From contig NZ_CP019082.1 of NCBI RefSeq assembly GCF_001956985.1, forward strand, positions 1,488,001 through 1,552,000: DNA of 64,000 bases. The letters run 5' to 3'. The notes under the pieces were generated by a model, which worked only from the letters and a program-made list of their open reading frames with translations, searched no databases and was not told the DNA's origin. Position numbers and translations under genes: made by a program. Each line of letters starts with the position of its first letter. The stretch's first letter is position 1. The DNA comes from Paludisphaera borealis (lineage in GTDB: Bacteria > Planctomycetota > Planctomycetia > Isosphaerales > Isosphaeraceae). This document shows, in pieces, positions 42,350 through 51,118 of the stretch.

Positions 42350-42466
42350 TCAGCGTCTCAGGGGAAGGCGGTTGTCGCGCTGGGCGTTCGCATACGATTC
42401 GACGTACGCGGACGACGGCTTGGACCACCCGATTCCGAATTGTTCTTGAGACCGACGCGAATCCAT
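42350..42466 (-). CDS. 38-codon ORF with strong RBS, possible leader peptide
   Basis: ATG at 42466, GGAG 7 bases upstream (ACGGAGCTGAATC before the ATG), 38 codons, TGA at 42350-42352. The peptide begins MDSRRSQEQFGIGWSK and ends QRDNRLPLRR; it is hydrophilic and Ser/Arg-rich, with no membrane helix. Counting the start Met, it contains 17 of the 20 amino acids, missing only Thr, Cys and His; the tRNA array likewise lacks His and Cys anticodons. The intrinsic terminator 38 bp downstream and the tRNA array behind it give the geometry of a transcription-attenuation leader. It may equally be a small stand-alone protein. Coding status is supported by RBS and terminator only. Confidence 0.55.
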   Translation of the reverse strand: MDSRRSQEQFGIGWSKPSSAYVESYANAQRDNRLPLRR

Positions 42467-42728
42467 GATTCAGCTCCGTTCCGGCGATCGAGAGTTCGAT
42501 CGTTTCGGCGGCTTCAGAACGCCTCGCCGCGCACACTTCTAGAGACGCATGGCGTCGGGACTATGTTCGCGCTCGCTCGGTGGTATTTTTTCGACGAGGC
42601 TCGCGAGCGGGAAATCCGACCCGTAGGTATGATGATAGCAGTCGATCGGGTGACGTCCGGGCGCGGACGAGCACGAATCCGCGGGCCGAGGACGGTTCGC
42701 GGGAAAGAGGCGATGGAGAGGATCGAAC

Positions 42729-43127
42729 ATGCGATGGTGGTTGACGGCGGCAGTGTTCTGGACTCTTCTGATCATGGCGGTGTGCTGGCTTCCGATGCCC
42801 ATGTTTCCGATAGGGACCGGCGGTGAGCATCCCAAGAGGTTTCCGCATCTTGACAAGGCCGTTCACGCGGGCATCTTCGTCGTATTCGGCCTGCTCTGGC
42901 TGCGCGTGATTCCCGGGCCACGTCGGTTTCTCGTGGTCGTGGCCGCTGGCGCGGCGCTGGCCGCGATCACCGAGTGCGGGCAGAACCTGCCGATCATCGG
43001 CCGCGACGGCGAGCTGGCCGACGGCCTATTCGACGTACTCGGCGTGTTTCTGGCCTATCCGCTCGCGACGTTCCTCTTTCGCCGCGTGCGCGATAAGCAG
43101 CCGGTGGTTTCAATGACGCGCGCGTGA
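42729..43127 (+). CDS. VanZ family membrane protein
   Basis: 132 residues with four hydrophobic helices (TAAVFWTLLIMAVCWLP, AVHAGIFVVFGLLWLRV, FLVVVAAGAALAAITECGQ, ELADGLFDVLGVFLAYPLATFLF). VanZ-type marks are FPHLDKAVHAGIFVVFGLL and the AAITECGQNLP...GRDGELADGLFDVLG block. GGAGAGG lies 7 bases before the ATG. Family members are small membrane proteins; VanZ itself gives low-level teicoplanin resistance, most others are uncharacterised. Its stop is 4 bp from the stop of the convergent kinase gene. Confidence 0.85.
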   Translation: MRWWLTAAVFWTLLIMAVCWLPMPMFPIGTGGEHPKRFPHLDKAVHAGIFVVFGLLWLRVIPGPRRFLVVVAAGAALAAITECGQNLPIIGRDGELADGLFDVLGVFLAYPLATFLFRRVRDKQPVVSMTRA

Positions 43128-43131
43128 CGCT

Positions 43132-46100
43132 TCAAAAACTGGTGTCGATCTCGCCCGAGACGATCCGGGAGAAGCCGGGGGCGGCCATCTGAGCCCAGAA
43201 TTCGGGCGCGGCGATTCCGAACGCCTTCATGCGCTCGATGATCGATTCGGCCTGGAGCCGACCCTGTTCGCCGCCGTGGATCTCGGCCGATCGCAGTCGC
43301 ATGACGCATTCAAGGAGGAGCATGTCAGACTTTGCGTACGCGCGCGCCGCCTCGCCAAGCTCATGCAAGGCCGTTGCGGCGTCCTTCCGGCATGCGGCGA
43401 CGCCGGCTCGAAGGAAGTGAACGTGACCCTCGCACCAGCACGGGGGCTCTCGGTCGAGCCGGCGGATCTGCCGCTCGACGACATGCAGATACGGCTCGGA
43501 ATTCGGGCACTGCTCGGCGTTCGCCAGGGCCGTCCGCGCCCGCAGTTCGTTCATCTGGATGCGGATCATCTGGATGCGTGGAAGCGTCGACCGCGCGAAG
43601 TCGGGCCAGACCTCCTCGATTCGCGTCCAGGCGTCCTCGACTCGGCCCTTGTAAAGTTCGTAATGGACCACCGAGCGAACAACCGAGACGTGTTGGACCG
43701 TGAAACCACAGATCGGCCATCGGCCGGCCATCGCGTCGAGTCGTTGGTCGACGCCCTCGGAATCGTCGTTCGCGATCCGGATCGCGGTCTGGAAGAAGTT
43801 CGTGAGGGCGGTGGCCGCGTAGAGGTCGCCACGGTCCTGCGCCTCGCGCTGGAGGGTCGCGAAACGCTGCTTGATGGCGCTGAGTTCGCCCATGTTGTAC
43901 AACGCCCACAGGGACAGGATGTGGACGGTGTCGAGTTCCCAGGTTACGCCGGTGCATCGGTTCCGAAATTGCGTCTCGGCGTCCTGAAACGAGAGTTTGG
44001 CCCGCCGCCATTCGCCCATCAAGAGGAAGCCCACGCCCTGGACCATGGCGATGATGCCGCGCGCGTGCGGCGAATCGATCCGCCCGGCCAGGTCGTCGGC
44101 GACGGCGATCAGGCGGTCGACGCGTCGAGCCGCGGAGCGGCCGGCCGTCGCGACGTGCGCGGCTTCCATGGCCAGGGCGCGCGCGATCCGGTACGGCTCT
44201 CCCGCCCGAAGGGCGAGCAACAGTCCCTGGGTCTGGAAATTCGCGCCCAGGATCGGATCGATCACGCTCAGCCCGGCGACGGCCGACCAGCAGACGTCGA
44301 TCTGCGCGAGCGTCTCGGCGGAGACCAGAGACTCGCTGCGCGGTCGAAAGCGAATCCCTCGGAGGCGAAGCCTGCCGCGCCGCCACGCGAGGGACAGGAG
44401 CGCCAGCCGGGGGCTGCTCGGCATGCTCAAGCCCAGGGGTTTCAGGATCGTACGGAGGAGGGTCATCCCTTCGTCGACGTGCCCGCTAATGAGGAACTGC
44501 GACGACGCCAGCCGTTTGAGGTCGAGGTTCTCGGCGGCCGACGCCGACTCGGCGGCTTCGAGGTAGACCGTCGCGGCCTCGGCTCCGCGCCCCGCGTTGG
44601 CCAGGGCGTCGCCCAGACGGACCTGGAGCCGTCGCGTGTCGGCGGCCCCGGCGGTTCCGAGTTTGAGCGCCGTCCGGTAGAGCTTCGCGGCGTGGTCGAA
44701 CGCCAGCGCGTCGGCGGCCTTGGCGGCGGCGGTCGCGTAAAACGCCCCGGCGCGCGACGTCTCGCCCGCGCCCCGAAGATGCACCGCCAGGATCTCGGGG
44801 TCGGCCTCGCCCGCGGCCTCGTAAGCCCGGGCGAGGCCCGAGTGGCACCAGGCGAGGCGCTCGGGCGCGATGTGGAGGAGAACCGTCTCGCGGATGCGGT
44901 CGTGGTAGACTTCAATCTCGTCGCTCGACTCGACGTTCTTGCCGCGCACCAGCCGCGCCGACCGTAACGCGGCCAGGGCGACGCGGCCTGATGGGCCGAG
45001 CTCGCCGGCTTGAAACGCCAGTCCCTGATGGATCGGGCGGCCCGACACCGCCACCAGGTCGAGCAACCGGCCGGCGTCGTAGGGCTGGGACCGAATCCGA
45101 GCCAGGAGGACCGCGTCGAGATCCACGGAGCCGGGGCCAGCCGCGACCTCGACGGGCGTTCCCGCCTGGATGTGCTTGACCAGCTCGTCGATGAACAGGG
45201 GGTTGCCGGCCGACTCGCGCGCAACGAGATGCGCGAGCGCCAGGGCCGTCGGGTCGTCGCGGTGAAGCAGCGCCAGGGCCATCTCGCGAGCCTCGGTCAG
45301 TCCCAGGGGCTCGACCGCGAGGTCGTGGTGGTTCACGCCCGATCCGACTCGGTTCCGGCTCTGACGGAGGACCTGGAGGAATCGGCTGCTCTCCGCGTCC
45401 TCCAGCCGGAAGCTCGCGACGAACATCAGGACGGGCGGACCGGGCGAGTACAGCAGATCGGCCAGCAGCACCGCGCTGTCGACGTCTCCCCACTGAAGGT
45501 CGTCGATCACCAGCACCAGCGGATTCTTCGCGCCGATCCGAGTCAGAAGCTCGCGGAGGCCGGTGAACGCCCGGAGGCGAACCTCTTGCGGGTCGGGCAG
45601 CTCGGACGTTCCCCTTTCCGCCTCGGCCACCCCCTCGACCCCCCGAAGCACCGGGAAGATGCGGGCGAGATGGATCACGTCGGGCGGCAGGAGTGGTTTC
45701 AACACATGCGGAGGCAGGAACTTGAGGAATCGGACGAGCGAGTCGATCAGTGAGTCGAGCGCCTTGAACGGTACCGATTCTCGCTCGTAACACCGGCCGG
45801 CGAGTGCGACGGCCTCGCGCCGCTTCCCCATGTCTTCTAAAAACGCCCGCACCAGGGTCGTCTTGCCCGTCCCCGACTTGCCGTAAAGGAAGACCGTCTC
45901 GACGCGGCCGGACTTCATCGACTCGTAGGCCGACGCGAGAATCCGCCGGTGTCGCGATCGGCCGACGATCGACGCCGGCCGGTTCGGGTCGGAAGGATCG
46001 CCGACGGCGGGAACGCGGCCTCGAAGCCGGTCGAGGATCATCGGTCCCGTCGGCCTCTTTTCCGGTCTGCGATCGAGGAGGTCGCGGCAGAGGGACGCGA

Positions 46101-47442
46101 GGTCGGCTGGAAGGCCGCCGGTCAGTGCTTCCGGCGGCGCGGCGTCCCGAAGCTGCTTGTCGGCCATGACCGATTCGACGCTTCCCTCGAACGGCAAGCG
46201 GCCAGTGAGCGCCTGGTAGAGCATCACGCCGACGCTGTACCAGTCGCTGGCCGCCGACGCTTCGCGACCGGCCGATTGCTCGGGAGACATGTGCGCGGCG
46301 GTCCCCACGATCTGGCGGTCCGCGGGACCCTGGGGTTCGAGCGATTCCAGGTCGGCGGTCAGACCGAAGTCGAGCACGACAACCCGGCCGCCTTCCGTCA
46401 CCAGCACGTTCGTCGGTTTGACGTCGCGGTGGAGCTTGCCGCAACAGTGCAAGTAGTGGACGCCGTTGGCGAGCTGGATCAAGGCGGCTCGCAATCGGTC
46501 TTCGCGGAACGACCAGGGGAGCGGCGCGCCGGCGCGTTCGTTGGGCGACCCCCGGGCGGTGGGATTGGCGCCGACGCGGACGTAGCTGAGGAAATCGATC
46601 CCTTCAACCAGCTCCATCGTGAAGAACCAGTGGTCTTCCACGGCGAACAACTGGAAGAGGCTCACGAGGTTGGCGTGGGCGATGTCGGACAGCGACCGGA
46701 ATTCATGTTTGAATCGGACGAGCGCCTGGGGATCGACCTTGCGCATGGTCTTGAGCGCGACCATCTCGCCGCGCTCCTGGTCATAGGCTTCGTAGACCAC
46801 GCCCATGCCTCCCGCGCCGATCCTTCGAACGAGCGTGAACCGCATCGCGTCGAGCTTGAGCCGGAGCGATTCGGCGTCGGACAAACTCTCGTGGAGGTCG
46901 TCGAGCGAGAACGAGCCCGGGGATTGCGAGCCGCCCGCGTAATCGGCGTATTGCGTCGGGTCGGCGACGGACGTGGGGCTTGCGGAAAGCGGCCTGGCCT
47001 CGCTCGCCCTCGGAGCTGTCGACGGCGTCGTCTTCTGGTCGGCCGCCTCGACGATCGTCGTCTCGTCGCCGTGGAACCGGCCCGCGACCTGGGGGGCGGC
47101 CTGGGAGAAACCCTCACCGCCGGCTTCGCCGCGGGTCGGCGCTTCGGCCCAGGCCGCGCGGAGCCGGCCCTTGCGGTCGCCTTCAATCAGGACGCGAACG
47201 AGATCGACTTGCACGGCGACGTCGGGCAACGCCTTGAGATAGGCTTTCAACGACAGGGGGCGGCCGATCCGCCAACGATTCCGCTGGTCGATCCGAACCA
47301 CCTCGACCCGCTCGGACGCCGAAAGCTCCGACATCGAGCGGAGGAACGCGAACAGGTCGGGCGGAGCGTCGCTCGACTCCCACAGACTCCGAAACCGAGC
47401 CGTCGCCGACTCGTCCGTGTTGGCAGGTTCGCTCGTGGACAT
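43132..47442 (-). CDS. Giant Ser/Thr protein kinase with AAA-type ATPase and TPR region
   Basis: 1436 residues. After a 200-residue leader comes a Hanks-type kinase: G-loop IGAGGMGVVYEAY (208-220), Lys231 in ALKTM, catalytic loop HRDVKPTNV, DFGLTADLE, then the HMSPEQSAG activation segment. An ATPase follows with Walker A FLYGKSGTGKTTLV and Walker B LVLVIDDLQWGD (STAND/AAA16 type). The remaining roughly 600 residues are helical repeats of TPR character (LGDALANAGRGAEAATVYLEAAESA). The layout is that of predicted signalling hubs common in planctomycetes. I prefer the ATG at 47442 (MSTSEP); the frame is open to 47523 and a start at 47517 is possible. No membrane helix seen, so cytoplasmic. Confidence 0.9.
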   Translation of the reverse strand: MSTSEPANTDESATARFRSLWESSDAPPDLFAFLRSMSELSASERVEVVRIDQRNRWRIGRPLSLKAYLKALPDVAVQVDLVRVLIEGDRKGRLRAAWAEAPTRGEAGGEGFSQAAPQVAGRFHGDETTIVEAADQKTTPSTAPRASEARPLSASPTSVADPTQYADYAGGSQSPGSFSLDDLHESLSDAESLRLKLDAMRFTLVRRIGAGGMGVVYEAYDQERGEMVALKTMRKVDPQALVRFKHEFRSLSDIAHANLVSLFQLFAVEDHWFFTMELVEGIDFLSYVRVGANPTARGSPNERAGAPLPWSFREDRLRAALIQLANGVHYLHCCGKLHRDVKPTNVLVTEGGRVVVLDFGLTADLESLEPQGPADRQIVGTAAHMSPEQSAGREASAASDWYSVGVMLYQALTGRLPFEGSVESVMADKQLRDAAPPEALTGGLPADLASLCRDLLDRRPEKRPTGPMILDRLRGRVPAVGDPSDPNRPASIVGRSRHRRILASAYESMKSGRVETVFLYGKSGTGKTTLVRAFLEDMGKRREAVALAGRCYERESVPFKALDSLIDSLVRFLKFLPPHVLKPLLPPDVIHLARIFPVLRGVEGVAEAERGTSELPDPQEVRLRAFTGLRELLTRIGAKNPLVLVIDDLQWGDVDSAVLLADLLYSPGPPVLMFVASFRLEDAESSRFLQVLRQSRNRVGSGVNHHDLAVEPLGLTEAREMALALLHRDDPTALALAHLVARESAGNPLFIDELVKHIQAGTPVEVAAGPGSVDLDAVLLARIRSQPYDAGRLLDLVAVSGRPIHQGLAFQAGELGPSGRVALAALRSARLVRGKNVESSDEIEVYHDRIRETVLLHIAPERLAWCHSGLARAYEAAGEADPEILAVHLRGAGETSRAGAFYATAAAKAADALAFDHAAKLYRTALKLGTAGAADTRRLQVRLGDALANAGRGAEAATVYLEAAESASAAENLDLKRLASSQFLISGHVDEGMTLLRTILKPLGLSMPSSPRLALLSLAWRRGRLRLRGIRFRPRSESLVSAETLAQIDVCWSAVAGLSVIDPILGANFQTQGLLLALRAGEPYRIARALAMEAAHVATAGRSAARRVDRLIAVADDLAGRIDSPHARGIIAMVQGVGFLLMGEWRRAKLSFQDAETQFRNRCTGVTWELDTVHILSLWALYNMGELSAIKQRFATLQREAQDRGDLYAATALTNFFQTAIRIANDDSEGVDQRLDAMAGRWPICGFTVQHVSVVRSVVHYELYKGRVEDAWTRIEEVWPDFARSTLPRIQMIRIQMNELRARTALANAEQCPNSEPYLHVVERQIRRLDREPPCWCEGHVHFLRAGVAACRKDAATALHELGEAARAYAKSDMLLLECVMRLRSAEIHGGEQGRLQAESIIERMKAFGIAAPEFWAQMAAPGFSRIVSGEIDTSF

Positions 47443-47696
47443 CGTCGCGCCGCGCCTCGTGACGTCACGGAGGAGAAGGGCCGCACCGACGGAAGCAAGT
47501 TCGAATCGAAGACTCATACGCACGGCGATCGATCGGCCTGACCGTCTGCAAACGGCCGCGCCGCCGAAACCGTGCGGCGGAAGTTGAACTGCGCGTAAGT
47601 TCAGTCTGCCGCAGTGCGACTATCGAGAGAGGCTGATCATGCAAGCGAGCGCGCCACGCAGAGTGGTCTCAAGCTTATACCGCGCTCGCCGCTCGA

Positions 47697-49301
47697 TCAA
47701 TCGTGAGCCAACCGCACGGGGGCGTTGGGACCGCCTTCGTGGGCGACGGGGGCGTCGTCGGCGACGACCGAATGGGTGGCCGCCGCGACCGCGGCCTGGC
47801 GGCAGGCTTCCGACACCGAGGCCGGAAACAGGCCGATCAGCAGCGAGAGCGAGGCGCAGGCACCGATGGCCAGGCCCACCGGCCAGCCTCCCGTTACCTT
47901 CAGCGGCTCACTGCCGACGGGATGCAGGTACATCAGCACGATGATCCGCAGGTAGTAGAACGCGCCCACGGCCGCGTTGAGCACGCCGATGATCGTGAGC
48001 ATGTAGAACGCCCAGGCCTGATCGCCGCTCTGCGCCGAGAACGCCGCGGCGAAGATCTGGAGCTTGCCCCAGAAGCCAGCGAGGGGCGGGATGCCGCTGA
48101 GGCTGAGGAGGCAGACGGCCAGCGCCAGGGCCGGTAGGGGCTGCGATCCCAGGCCGGACAGCTCGTCGATCGTCTGGACCGAGCGGCCGTCGGGCCGCTT
48201 CAGCGCGATGATCACTCCGAACGCCCCCAGAGTCATCAGCGCATAGGCCGTGAGGTAGAAGAAGATCCCTTCCGAGCCGAAATAGAGCCGGCCCCCCTGG
48301 GCGTTGTTGGCGAACGCGGCCGTGACCCCGACCATCAAGTATCCGGCGTGGGCGATCGACGAGTACGCCAGCAGCCGCTTGAGGTCTCTCTGAAGCAGCG
48401 CGACGGCGTTCCCCAGCGTCATGGTGGCGGCGGCGATGATCCACGACAGGAGGATCGCCTTGGAGACCAGCGGGTCGATCGCCCCCTTCGCCGAGAGTAC
48501 CGACGTCAGGACCCGGATGATCGCGACGAAGCCGATGACCTTCGGAATCCACGAGAGCATCGCGGCGATCACCGCGGGCGAGCCCTGGTAAACGTCGGGA
48601 GCGTAGAAGTGGAGCGGCACGGCGGCCACCCGAAAGCACAGCCCCGCCATGATGAATACCACGGCCACCACACCGATCGTCAGGTTCGGAAAGTTCGGCA
48701 TCTCGCTGGCCAGGAGCGCGAGCGTCTTGAGATTGGTCGTCCCCGCCAGGCCGTAGAGAAAGGCCAGGCCGTAAAGCAACAGCCCCGAGGCGAAGACGCT
48801 CAGGTAGAAATATTTGGTCGCCGCCTCCTGGGTCGTCGCCGTTCGCCGCGAGAGGTACAGCAAGAGATAAGTCGGAATGCTGACCAGTTCGAGGCCCACG
48901 AACAGGAAGACGATGTCGTTGGATGCGGTCACCAGCATCGCCCCGGCCTCGATCATCAGCAACGCGCCGAAGAACTCCCCCGCCCGATCGTCGCTGGGCT
49001 CCTGGTGCCCGAGCGCGACGAGGATCAGCCCCGTCAGGATCAGCAGCAGCCGTGCGTAGAACGCCAGCGCGTCGTTGACCGCCGGGGCCGCGTAGAGGTC
49101 GGCGTGAACGCCTCGAAACGCCAGGAGAACCAGGAGCGACGCGACCAAGCCGACCGCCGCCAGCCCGGCCCACGTCCCTCGGGACAGGCGGACGAACGGC
49201 GAGGTGGTCATCATGGCGATCGCGACGGCCAGAAGCAGGATCTCGGGCGATACGATCAGGAGCGTTTGCTGGACCGTCTGATAGGCGAGCTGAAGCGTCA
49301 T
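47697..49301 (-). CDS. nuoN: NADH-quinone oxidoreductase subunit N
   Basis: Last gene of the complex I operon, an antiporter-like proton-pumping subunit. 534 residues with about 14 membrane helices. Core marks: FLFVGLELVSIPTYLLLYLSRR with the conserved Glu, VPLHFYAPDVYQGSPAVIAAMLSWIPKVIGF with the essential Lys region, and LLAYSSIAHAGYLMVG. The gene starts 47 bp after nuoM. The C-terminal tail is short and hydrophilic. Confidence 0.95.
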   Translation of the reverse strand: MTLQLAYQTVQQTLLIVSPEILLLAVAIAMMTTSPFVRLSRGTWAGLAAVGLVASLLVLLAFRGVHADLYAAPAVNDALAFYARLLLILTGLILVALGHQEPSDDRAGEFFGALLMIEAGAMLVTASNDIVFLFVGLELVSIPTYLLLYLSRRTATTQEAATKYFYLSVFASGLLLYGLAFLYGLAGTTNLKTLALLASEMPNFPNLTIGVVAVVFIMAGLCFRVAAVPLHFYAPDVYQGSPAVIAAMLSWIPKVIGFVAIIRVLTSVLSAKGAIDPLVSKAILLSWIIAAATMTLGNAVALLQRDLKRLLAYSSIAHAGYLMVGVTAAFANNAQGGRLYFGSEGIFFYLTAYALMTLGAFGVIIALKRPDGRSVQTIDELSGLGSQPLPALALAVCLLSLSGIPPLAGFWGKLQIFAAAFSAQSGDQAWAFYMLTIIGVLNAAVGAFYYLRIIVLMYLHPVGSEPLKVTGGWPVGLAIGACASLSLLIGLFPASVSEACRQAAVAAATHSVVADDAPVAHEGGPNAPVRLAHD

Positions 49302-49348
49302 CTTCGGCTTTCCAAGCTAGGCGTGCGTTGTGCGTTGATGAATTCTTG

Positions 49349-51025
49349 TCAGTGGGCGCTGAGAGGTCGGGCCGCGACGGGCGGCGTTGCGGTCGCGACC
49401 GCCGGCGGCTGAATGGTCGTCGGAGCCGGCGCGATCGAATGGATCGCGGCCCGCTGGGCTTGCAGGTTCTGATTGGTGATCGCCACGGCCGGACGAATCC
49501 GCGCGAAGAACGGCTCGGGGAAGATCCCGATCCAGAGGATCAGGATCGCCAGAGGGGTCAGGCCGGCGATCTCGTGCCAGCCGAGCGGGCGGATTTCCGC
49601 GTGGCCGTCGCCGCCGTGCTCGTCATGGGCGGCCGGCTCGACGAGCGGGCCGAAGACCACCCGGCGGAGCATCAGCAGCAGGTAGAACGCCCCGAGGATC
49701 ATCCCCAGCGTCGAGTACACGGCGGCTCGCGGGCTCTCGGCGAACATGCCCACGAGGATCGGGAACTCGCCGACGAAGCCGTTCAGCCCCGGCAGCGCGG
49801 CCGACCCCAGCGACGAGAAGATGAAGAAGAAGGCCAGCAGCGGCATCCGGTTCCAGATCCCGCCGATCTCGTTCATGCTCCGGGTGTGATACCGCTCGTA
49901 GAGCACCCCCACGCAGGCGAACAACGCGCCGGTGGTCAGGCCGTGGTTGAGCATCTGGATCACCGCGCCGTTCATCCCGGTCTCGTTGAGGGCGAGCATC
50001 CCCAGGACGATGAACCCCATGTGGCTGACCGAGCTGTACGCCACCAGCCGTTTCATGTCGGTCTGGGCCAATGCCGTGAGCGCCCCGTAGATGATGCCGA
50101 CGACCGCCATCGTGGCCAGCAACGGGAAGAGCGCGACGGCCCCCAGCGGGGTCATCGCCATGTTGAACCGCATCAGCCCGTAGCTGCCGACCTTGAGCAA
50201 GACGCCGGCCAGGATGATCGAGCCGGCAGTCGGTGCCTCGACGTGGGCCAAGGGCAGCCAGGTGTGGAACGGAAACAGCGGCACCTTGATCGCGAACCCG
50301 GCCAGCAGCAGCAGGAAGATGAAGACCTGCGGGCTGGTCCACGAGTCGATCTGATACCACTCGGCCCACGGAAGCTTCGACAGCCCCTGGGTCAATTCGG
50401 GAATCGAAAACGTGAGGCGGTGATCGAGCGAGTGCTGCTGATGCACGACGACCAGGGCGATCACGCCCAGCAGCGTCAACAGGCTTCCCGCCAGCGTGTA
50501 GAGGAAGAAGTACACCGACGCCCGATTTCGGTCGGGGCCTCCCCACAGGCCGATCAGGAAGAACAGCGGGATCAGCGTGAACTCGAAGAAGATGTAGAAG
50601 AGGATCACGTCGAGGCTGGCGAACAGGCCGAGCAGCCCCGTCTCAAGCGCCAGCAGGAACGCGTAGTAAAGCGGCGCCCGGTCGGTGATCGACACCCACG
50701 ACGACAGCACCGCTGTGATCATCAACACGGTGGTGAGCACGAACAGCCAGAGCGAGAGCCCGTCGAGCCCGAGCGCGAAGCGGATGTCGGGACGGGTCAT
50801 CCACGACAACCCGTACGGCCCTTGCGCCGGCCCGTAAGCGAACTGTGGCGTGGTGACCGCCGGATCGAATCCGATCAGCAGGAGCACGCTGGCGGCGCAG
50901 GTCGCCAGGGAGACCCCCAGCGCGATCCGCCGCGCTCCGGAGGCGTCGAGGCCCGGCGCGGCGATCAGCACCAGGACGCCGATCATGGGGAGCAAAACGG
51001 TGATCGCCAGAAGTGTCGCCATCAA
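49349..51025 (-). CDS. nuoM: NADH-quinone oxidoreductase subunit M
   Basis: Antiporter-like subunit with 558 residues and about 14 helices. Marks: ILFYIFFEFTLIPLFFLIGLWGG, FHTWLPLAHVEAPTAGSIILAGVLLKVGSYGLMRF, LVAYSSVSHMGFIVLG. A His/Asp-rich loop (AAHDEHGGDGHAE) near the C-terminus precedes the last helix. It lies between nuoL and nuoN as in most bacteria. Confidence 0.95.
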   Translation of the reverse strand: MMATLLAITVLLPMIGVLVLIAAPGLDASGARRIALGVSLATCAASVLLLIGFDPAVTTPQFAYGPAQGPYGLSWMTRPDIRFALGLDGLSLWLFVLTTVLMITAVLSSWVSITDRAPLYYAFLLALETGLLGLFASLDVILFYIFFEFTLIPLFFLIGLWGGPDRNRASVYFFLYTLAGSLLTLLGVIALVVVHQQHSLDHRLTFSIPELTQGLSKLPWAEWYQIDSWTSPQVFIFLLLLAGFAIKVPLFPFHTWLPLAHVEAPTAGSIILAGVLLKVGSYGLMRFNMAMTPLGAVALFPLLATMAVVGIIYGALTALAQTDMKRLVAYSSVSHMGFIVLGMLALNETGMNGAVIQMLNHGLTTGALFACVGVLYERYHTRSMNEIGGIWNRMPLLAFFFIFSSLGSAALPGLNGFVGEFPILVGMFAESPRAAVYSTLGMILGAFYLLLMLRRVVFGPLVEPAAHDEHGGDGHAEIRPLGWHEIAGLTPLAILILWIGIFPEPFFARIRPAVAITNQNLQAQRAAIHSIAPAPTTIQPPAVATATPPVAARPLSAH

Positions 51026-51118
51026 ACCATCCTCGAAGCCGTCGTCTTCGAGCCGCCCCGGCTGCCGCTTCGCGGTCCGCCCGGCCGGCCCCCGTCGATA
51101 TTGTGTTGTGTTCTCAGA

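Noticed and set aside
43276-47541. Two plus-strand frames of over 500 codons opposite the kinase-ATPase gene
   Set aside because: The minus-strand gene carries intact kinase and ATPase motifs; the opposite frames show only composition-driven openness.
47585-47603. TGAACT-n7-AGTTCA palindrome upstream of the kinase gene as an operator
   Set aside because: A 6-bp arm is easily met by chance and I recognise no regulator for it.
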